A stretch of DNA of 64,000 bases from Manduca sexta (taxonomy: Eukaryota > Arthropoda > Insecta > Lepidoptera > Sphingidae): contig NC_051124.1 in NCBI RefSeq assembly GCF_014839805.1, positions 1 through 64,000 of the forward strand, given 5' to 3'. Shown here piece by piece: positions 56,201 through 64,000 of the stretch (the stretch's first letter is position 1; each line of letters starts with the position of its first letter). The notes under the pieces were generated by a model that ran no database searches, was not told the origin of the DNA, and saw only the letters and a list, made by a program, of their open reading frames with translations. The position numbers were made by a program, and so were the translations under genes.

Positions 56201-59200
56201 GTTTGGTGCATTTTCACTATAGATCGGGATATTTTATGAAAACGGCGCTTAGGTATTGAAGATCCTTACACATGCCATTATCTATCTTTCCAAAACGAGT
56301 AAAGTAAGGATTATTACCAATATTCCCACAGTTGAAGAACGAGAAACTGCGTGTGCTAGAGAAGATCAGTCAGAAATTGGATCTGGAGACGCGGCGCGCG
56401 AGGAGAAGGAACAGGCCATACTGCAGAAGGCTATTGAAGAGAAAGAAGCTATGTGAGTGAGGTTCATTTAATACTACATGTTGCTAATACCTTTGCCTGC
56501 ATGAAAACCCATTCCTGTTTCAAAAGTCCATAAAGCATCATAAACTCCAGCGCCCTCTATTTAAATAAAAATATATTTCGCATGAGAGCAAATTACCGAA
56601 ATAAAAAGTAAACTTATATATATTAATCCAGGACTAGGTCTACCCCTTTGCCGAAATTAATCCAAATCCAATAATTTTCAGAAACTTTCGCAGTTTATAA
56701 TATTAGGAAGATACAAGTGTATACCTAGCCTAGAGAAAAGGTAGCTTGTTTTATGTAACCTTTACGCTTATCATGCCTAGCACCGCTAATTAACTTCTAC
56801 CAAGGACGTCGCCAGCCGATGGCCTAGGAGGGGGGCAAGTTTATATAGAGAATGAGAAAAGTATGAATTGTAGGTAAACTCGAGAGCACATGTTCCTCCA
56901 CCACTCCCGCTCTCCCGCTTTAACAATCACATAGAGCAGAGCGTAATTGAGCGTACGGAATTTTAGTAATAGAATTTTATAGTTAGGAAATTCATTCTAG
57001 TGAATTCATTCTAGTTTCGATGTACGGAATGATCGATCAAGCAAAGTCAAGTCAAAGACTTAGGACTTTGATTGCTTTACATTTGGCAATGTTTTAGAAT
57101 CTCTAGGAGGGGGGGGGGGTGCCCCCCCTGCCCCACCCCCTTCCCTCTCCTTGGCGACGCTCTTGACTTCTATCATAAATCTGCGATAACTTGTAGTATG
57201 ATTTACAACGGGGCAGCTCATAATAAACTTTAATAGATAATTCCTGTGTCGCAACACTTAAAAGTGTAAAATGTCTAGAGCCATAACGTAGCAGAACGAA
57301 AATATTGTCTCACATTATAGGCCGGTGGTGTGCCGAATGTGTCATGAGAATTAAACATTAAAATGTATTTGCTGTATGGTATGGTATTGCGGTCTTCCTT
57401 TCCTCTTAGAAATTTTAAATTGTCTGTTACTGCCTCCTTATTTTGCTCACCACGAACTATAATATCTTAACACATATCTATAATATTGAAATGAAAATGG
57501 TTACTAAGAGAGAAGTAGAGGTTTTGCAAAATAAATAGGTAAGTATATATACGAATTAAGCTGAAGGATCGATCAAAGTTTTAGGCATCGAGTTCCCCGA
57601 AGCATAAAATGTAACAGATGCAAATAAGTCGCCTAACTTTGCTGTCCTTGTTCGGCTAGTCATAACACCGATGACATCATACCGGGACACTTCTAATGCT
57701 CATTTGATGTATTCTAACATGTGAATTGCTTACATCACTTTATAAGTATAAATGTAGTCAAATAAGTACAATGTTGTTGACGTCGTAGATTTCTGCAAAC
57801 ATAACCTGCAAAAATGTTAATATTATGTTCATTACTATATCCATTTCTTGAGCATGAGGAATACAAGTAAAAACAACTACTCATAAAGAATTATTGTAGG
57901 TCCTCGTTGCCGATATCACCTCGAGCAATCTTTAATACTTTATTTCTGTAAAGAAACAATTTTGATAGACCAATGACCATTTCTCATTACCATGATAGTA
58001 TGAAATGCAACGTGATACTTAATTCTATTCCAGTAACGAAGCTCGCAGACAAGCAGATATACGCAAGCAGGAGGCGTTCAAGCAGCAGCGCGTCGCGGAC
58101 CGACAGCAGTTCCTGCGGGATGAGGAGCAGCGGCTCAGGGAATTCAACACCATGCGCCAGTGGGAGATCATGAACAGGTGCGGAATACAATTTTTTATTT
58201 TTTTTTATTGCAGATGAATGATAAGGCGAACAAGCCGCTTGCCTAGTGGTAAACGATACGACCCATCATAAACAATAGTGCATAGGTACAGAACTTTGTA
58301 TCGCCAAGACACATGATGTTGAGTCTTACAATGCCAAGTAATAACACTAGCTACAATGTCCTTCAAACTACAATAAAACTGTGCACGCAAAATGGTTCTT
58401 GGTGGTAGAAAGAGATTGCGATTGTACCTACCCAGATGGCCCCTCGAATATAAGAGACCAGACACCTACCCCCAAATTCCCTAATATGTCTGACTATTCT
58501 CATTGACGGTAATAAAAAAAAACATCATCTTCAACTTCTGCATGTTCAGGCTTTTGCAACGTTTTGATTTCACATTTTCAAAACATAAGCGTATTTTTTT
58601 TATTTTAGGTTCAAGAATGCAGAGATTCATAATGAGTTCAAAGAAAAACTTCGTCTACAGAAGGAGAGGAAAATTAATGAGTACAAAGAGGATATACTGA
58701 AACTATGGGTAAGGAACGCAATTATGCACCGAATATCCTAAAAAAAATTACTTTATATATAGAAACTCAGCAAAAACTATTTGTGCTTCCTTAATCACCT
58801 CATGTCACTTTTATTTCTTAAGCTAGGTTTAGCAAGCGATTGTTACCATGTAGGTAAAAGATCAAGGCAAGCTGACTGCAAGTTTTGATGCTTGACTTGT
58901 TGCGAGTCGCTTGTGTATAGTATTACTTATAATATTGCCATTGAAATTCATGTGCGATATCAGTGGCAAAGGGTGAAATTTTTTGAAAGAGAATCATTAC
59001 TAATTATCGGTAATAATATACATAAATACGGTTTGCAAATCGTTCTAATAATAATCAGACATTACATTAATTACGAAAAAGAGAGCCGGCAGGATTCAGG
59101 TTATATGGACCCTACGCAGTTCTGTGCTAATAATGCTAATGCTAATCTAAATTTCCTTTTATGATATCGTTCCTTGTTGAGTCTAAACTATAAGCGTTGT

Positions 59201-60876
59201 TGGTACAGAAAGAGCGTTCAGACCGCGAGGCGCAGGAGCGCGCCGACACGCGCTACTTCTACGGGGAGCTCGCCGGAATGGAAACTAAGAGACGCCGACA
59301 ACAAGCTGCTCACACACGCCAACAAGTTGCTCGAGGAGGCTGCCAAACATGGCCGCCCGGACTTTGCCTTGCATAAGGCTATTGACGTAAGAACTATGTT
59401 CTTTAGTGCTGTATAAGAAAATCAAGTAGATCATCACCAGCCGAAGTCCACTGCTGAATATAGACCTCCCCTAAAAATTTTCAGACCGATCTGCTAGCGG
59501 AGGCTCGCACACATAGAGATCTTTATCTGGTCGGCTACATGCCTTCCAATAACACTGAAATTAGGAGCTTGATTATCAGGAGATTGTAAAAAAACGACCA
59601 TCAGATCGATTACCAAAATTCCAGTGGCCTAATAGGTATCTACCACATCTAGTGTTCGTCATAATTTTACCCTTTCCTACAGCTAACTCCTGGTCAACAT
59701 CAATGCTGGATTGTTTTTTCATTCCCCATCGACCACTGAACAAAGCCACGTTTTGCTCCGCAGCGTTACTGCAAGCTGTACCGCCTGTACCCGATGCCGG
59801 CGCTGCCCGCGTCGCTGCAGGAGCACCACCCGCACTACGCGCCGTGGGACGGCTCCGCGCCCGACCCCTGGTACGAGGACCCGCCGCCGCCGGGGCAGGA
59901 CGCTGCAGACACGGGGGCCAAGAGGGACGGCATGCAGGACGAGAAGGTAAAACATAGAACGTACATTCTGGTGCAGTAAATTAAAAGTAATGTGCGTGCA
60001 TTAGCTTGTCTAACTATTGTGACATTGTAAATGAAAGGCCTGAAGAAAACAATTACAGAAGATGTATTTGACAATTAATGGCAAAAAAGTAAGCCCGAAG
60101 TTATTTATTTGTTACAAGTGAAAGGCTGGTGGGTAGTTATATTAGAGCTTCTTTACACTCACAATATATTCGATTCAACGAAGTACAATATAGAAAATAT
60201 CAACTTATACTTACGACTCTACTAGCCGGCGTCGTCAAAGCCAGAGTCGAAGAAACCTAGCAAGGAGAGCAAGCCAGAAGAGAACGTGGCCGCATACAAG
60301 CGAATCGGACCTGCGAACGGATTGCAGCGACGCAACGCACAGGTTCGTATCCAATAACCAATTATATTTACCTACCTACTTACTACCAACTAGCTACATC
60401 TATATCTACCTACATTTATACATATAATTTCTACTTTCCATCACTAGTCTCTAAAAATACCAATGTTTGTATAATTACTCGGTACTCTCCTTAAAGATAC
60501 TTTTTAAGAGCTTACTATACCGAGAAAGGAATTGGTAAGTTATATCGACATAATTTAAAATATTGTAGTATATATGATATAATGGCCTAATTTATGTACG
60601 ATCTAAATCCATATCTCCAGATCAATCCGATTGAACAGAACTGAATAGAGGTGGAGCGTTACGGTCTCATACCTTATTTTGGTAGGATCGATCTATAAAT
60701 AACGATCAAGATCGTTTATTCGCAATGGTTGTTCTAGCGTTATTTGTTTCTGACAAAGGATAGGACTAGGTTATAATAGGACTACTTTTATTTTCCAGAC
60801 GGATCTGTTGTTGCCGTCGATCGTGACAATCCCATGCAAGACGGAGCAGTGCCGCTGTGACCTCAAACACAAATGA
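53289..60876 (+). CDS. TPH-domain coiled-coil protein, probably CFAP210
   Basis: Twelve exons: 53289-53444, 53812-53987, 54601-54804, 55181-55301, 55700-55870, 56332-56452*, 58034-58177, 58609-58708, 59209-59386*, 59764-59946, 60226-60342, 60799-60876. The product of about 580 residues is almost all charged helix ('EQLKFLEEQRRLQAEQKRRD', 'IWSDMERSKEESEQRRKEQE'), with a proline-rich region in exon 10 ('WYEDPPPPGQ') and a cysteine tail ('PCKTEQCRCDLKHK'). The start 'SKDEWARI', length and trichohyalin-plectin-homology-like helix suggest CFAP210/CCDC173, a protein inside axonemal doublet microtubules; CFAP45, CFAP53 or MNS1 relatives are alternatives. ATG 53289 gives a phase-0 first exon; an in-frame ATG at 53301 (MSKDEW) is equally plausible, as is one at 53193. 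Starred exons have lengths that break the frame by one base although both halves encode sensible helix. Confidence 0.72.
54158..54406 (+). repeat. interspersed repeat, family B
   Basis: Second copy of the 4958-5165 repeat, in the intron between exons 2 and 3 of the TPH gene. It is longer by an insert around 54210-54245. Confidence 0.7.
56551..56715 (+). repeat. interspersed repeat, family C
   Basis: Second copy of 10395-10620, in the intron between exons 6 and 7 of the TPH gene. The rest of this long intron (56453-58033) has no further recognised feature apart from a G-rich run near 57110. Confidence 0.55.
58205..58465 (+). repeat. interspersed repeat, family A
   Basis: Diverged copy of the family at 525-770, with additional 5' sequence ('gccgcttgcctagtggtaaa'). 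It lies in the intron between exons 7 and 8 of the TPH gene. Confidence 0.6.
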
Positions 60877-61013
60877 AACTGCGCTTTACAAAATATTTCT
60901 TTTTTAATCATTTATTCGTCAACTTTAGAATTTTTGTCTATTACAGAGAGCGTTACATGGCACTTGCATGTGTGTGACTAGAAAATAGTGGTTTTGTGTC
61001 AAAATGTTTGTGT

Positions 61014-61019
61014 AATAAA
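61014..61019 (+). terminator. poly(A) signal of the TPH gene
   Basis: AATAAA 138 bases past the TGA at 60874-60876, followed by a T-rich stretch. Good position for cleavage near 61035. Confidence 0.7.
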
Positions 61020-63593
61020 GCTCATCGGGTTTCAACTTAAATTTACATTTTTTACATCTAGCACTTAACTAAATTCTTTGGTCGTTGTGAGTGTAGATAC
61101 GTACGATCCCGTGGGATTTACAACATTCAGATATCCTAAAATGACATACATTACTCTTTTACTTCATAATCAACAAAATATACATCGAATTTTCAAAGCA
61201 ATGAACAAGTACCTTTGATAATATGGTGCAACTAACTATTGTGCGATTTTGTGCTCTATCACTCTGTACATAGCGACTGGAATCTGATAACACGGCATAC
61301 GTAATACTATCCGTTTGCTTTGGCTTCATACGGTGTTTATTGTCTATGGTTTGTTGGAATAGACAACCCGCTGTTGTTGACTTGAGGTAGACACCTAATA
61401 AAATATACAAGTATTAACAGGTTTTTCCTGTGTACAATGTATCAATTTACTTCCAATTAGTTTCTAATAGCTAAATTGTTGAAGACACTAGAGACGAATC
61501 ATCTCACCAAAATTGCTTTTATTATGTCGTCTTTACAAGTTACAACCTCACAACTGAAATTTAACAAGTAATACAACTACATCCATAAATACTTCATATA
61601 AAATATTAATCAACAGCGAGTTGCTTACAAAAATTAGGAAACTTATAACTCTTAAAATTTCACAAGACACATACATAAGTCACAAATGTTACGAGATACG
61701 CCGAATCAATTCAAAACACGTTGGAAAAGTACTTCTTCAATTTTATTGTTATAGAAAAATTCAGACCAAACAAAAAAGGTTTCGCAAGTTGTAACAGGTT
61801 TTTCGTATTTTGAATATTTTCGATGAATCTCATCAATTTACGGAACGTTCGAATGTATCGGTCGTGTCGAGGCTAGTCGTGATGTCGCTTACTCTTAACA
61901 ATGTGCGTGAAATGGAACGTGATCTGACGACGGCAGATATTCTTACGTAAAATTTGTTACTATCGATATTAGAAACTTTATTAGTTACATTTAATATAAC
62001 GACGCTGAATGAACAATAAATATTATAAATTGTAATAACAACCTATATCTATAACGGCAATATTTTTTAATCGGTATAAATTATTAAATTGGTACATAAA
62101 AGTTTGTTATATTATGACGTCACAGCACGTTCCGTTCCACGCATTCCAGACTTACACTAACTTGTACTTTCGTTATTTAACATATATAAAAAAGTAAAAC
62201 TAATCTAGTATTATGCTAAACATGGCATGAATTTGCGCTGGCGTTCCCTACGCCTGTTATCCTAATATTTACAACTACTCTTTACAAATGTCCGTTTTAA
62301 CATATTTCTGTTGTAGAAAAATACATTTTCTGAAACATTAAATACATAACTTTCTAATATATTACTATTTTTTTGTTTAAAAGAACTATTAATCAACATT
62401 TCAGAGGTGGTATAATTTAAAGCGAATTCTCAATCGAAAAATTATATCTAAAAATCTAAAACTAATCGTTCGAATGCTTCGTCATAACAATTTAATGTCA
62501 ATAAATCTAAATATATACAAATGTGGGTGTCTAGTAAAACTTACATACATAACAAAATCTTTGACACCAAAATATTGAGTATACATTCGGCCACAATTAA
62601 ATTTTTCATCACTTAAACAATAATAACAAAAAAATACTATAAATACATATTCAGTAGAGAGAAATTTGTAAGTTATAATTGTAACATATAAAAAAATAAA
62701 AAAGCACGCCCAATTGTTTATGCGTTTATCAATAAGAAATGTCAAATGAAAATTTCGTCAATATACTTTCGAAAAAATTACTTATATAATAGCCGAATGT
62801 ATTACTCAATGAATTGTTCGAGTAAATTCTGAATTAGCGAAACATAAAGAGAAATAACAGTTTTTTTATTAAAAAGGCAAATTATAATAAGATATAGAAA
62901 AGAAAATATTTTCAATAGCCATAAAAATTCAGAACCAACTCGTAATTATTACATAAATTTACAACTATCAAAACAATTAGGCGGAGTTATAAAATGAATA
63001 CGAACATGGAATTGTACATCTCCGGCTTAAATGAAAAAAAAAAAAAACTCTTAATAACTTCTAACAAATAAATTAAGTAACACCAGAATACAATCCGTTT
63101 GGCACTAGTCTAATACTTGAGATAACTTCTTACGGAAATGCATTGACAAAACAAATGCTGGTAGCGGTGTTTTCATACAAAAAAATTAACACTGAATGAC
63201 ATGAGCAAGATCTAAGGCGTTTAATAAGGCCACTTTGCTGAGTTATTATAGAAAAAAGTAAAAAAATCATCCACATTTTAGAACCTGCTTCTAAATATTT
63301 TCATGTTTCATTCTTTTTATTTTTGAAATTTGTATAATGAAGTATAAAAAAGTACATATTTCGAACTTTTACCATTTATGTACTTGACTTTTATTTCAGA
63401 CTCGGTTATTATTCGACAAGCAATAGGTTTTGTAAATATCTATTTATATCGATAAAATTAAATCCCTTTTTGAAAACGTCAATTGAAGAATAGTAGTTTT
63501 GCATGAAAACACTAGCACGAAACTCCATCACGATGACTACATGTATCGATCGACTGTACAGCAGTGTAGAGCCCAGTCGTGCGCGTGCGCAGG
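61020..63593. other. AT-rich stretch between convergent genes
   Basis: No coding exon seen. The plus gene ends at about 61035 and the minus gene's stop codon is at 63594, so much of this may be a long 3' UTR of the minus gene. Minus-strand AATAAA candidates exist (for example near 61510) but the sequence is too AT-rich to choose one. Confidence 0.5.
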
Positions 63594-64000
63594 TCAGGGC
63601 ACGTCGCGCGAGTGCACGGCGCGCTGCAGACAGCGCCCCACCAACTCCAGCTTGCTGAGGTACGCGCCCGCCTCCGCGCCGCGCGGCGAACTGTGGCTGC
63701 AACGCAATCAAGTTATAGACATGTCGCCGGCTCATCACTACAACCTCCCGTGTCACCGCCCATCCTCTAACTACGCCCATGACTATATTCATGGTTCTCC
63801 TTTTATCTTTCAGAATTATTGAAATTATACTACCAGGTATATAAAGATGTGATATGTATAAAACTGAATTGGTGTAAAAAAAATAATGGTGAGCTAGCGA
63901 AATGTCGAAAAAAAATTCTGAAATTGAGATTTGATATTTGGACGTCCAAAACTTGGCCTTACCTCAATATGAACGGATCATCTCTCGGCGAGTTAGGATA
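63594..64000 (-). CDS. last two exons of an unrecognised gene (partial)
   Basis: The penultimate exon enters from the right edge (63963-64000, donor GAG/GTAAGG) and the last exon is 63594-63696 after acceptor 'gttgcag'. The two-base overhang joins the first base of the last exon to give a serine, so the frames agree: '...NSPRDDPFILS', then 'HSSPRGAEAGAYLSKLELVG' and 'RCLQRAVHSRDVP' and TGA. The tail has one amphipathic helix (YLSKLELVGRCLQRAV). I do not recognise the family; the rest of the gene lies beyond the window. Confidence 0.65.

Noticed and set aside
57100..57160. G-run and C-run near 57110-57145 as a G-quadruplex or regulatory site
   Set aside because: The runs of G and C can pair with each other, but the region looks like a decayed repeat and nothing else supports a function.

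Overview
The window looks like nuclear DNA from a moth or butterfly (Lepidoptera). It is AT-rich, its genes are split by AT-rich introns with GT-AG borders, it holds several interspersed repeat families of lepidopteran type, and it carries an intronless EF-hand gene of the juvenile-hormone-diol-kinase/sarcoplasmic-calcium-binding family. Two runs of exactly 500 N (9179-9678 and 36904-37403) are scaffold gaps, so order across them is inferred by the assembly and not read through. I found no rRNA genes, functional tRNA genes, CRISPR arrays or viral genes.

Left part, 1-24 kb: gene-poor and repeat-rich. It has one strong exon of a DOK7-like PH/PTB docking protein (+, 6764-7142), the EF-hand gene (-, 11528-12100, with TATA box and poly(A) signal), a clean hAT element with an 8-bp target duplication (3331-3982), two tRNA-derived SINE families, a 5'-truncated RTE-type LINE tail, and a mosaic of gene fragments at 20.8-21.85 kb. 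The mosaic has pieces resembling the N-terminus and FHA start of Chk2/Loki and an antisense piece resembling the N-terminus of DEPDC5/Iml1, arranged with 183-bp inverted arms.

Middle part, 24.3-52.4 kb: the COPII outer-coat gene Sec31, on the minus strand, present as two overlapping incomplete copies on either side of the second gap. Copy 1 (24280-36162) has exons 3-25 but 8 of them carry small frameshifting length changes. Copy 2 (38488-52356) has exons 1-22, all in frame. Exons 1-22 of copy 2 joined to exons 23-25 of copy 1 give 1,209 residues (taking exon 23 as 126 nt), the usual Sec31A length. The simplest reading is one gene whose two alleles were placed end to end by the assembler. The copies differ by insertions: a TTAA-flanked MITE only in copy 2, about 560 bp of other insertions only in copy 1, and a broken Mutator-like transposase next to the gap.

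Right part, 52.4-64 kb: a gene divergent from Sec31 (+, 53289-60876, 12 exons) encodes a lysine/glutamate/arginine-rich coiled-coil TPH-type protein, most likely the ciliary/flagellar protein CFAP210 (CCDC173). Two of its exons have apparent one-base phase errors. The last two exons of an unrecognised minus-strand gene enter from the right edge (63594-64000). I see no operon-like or cooperating gene system; Sec31 (secretion), the TPH protein (axoneme) and the EF-hand protein are independent housekeeping or tissue genes.
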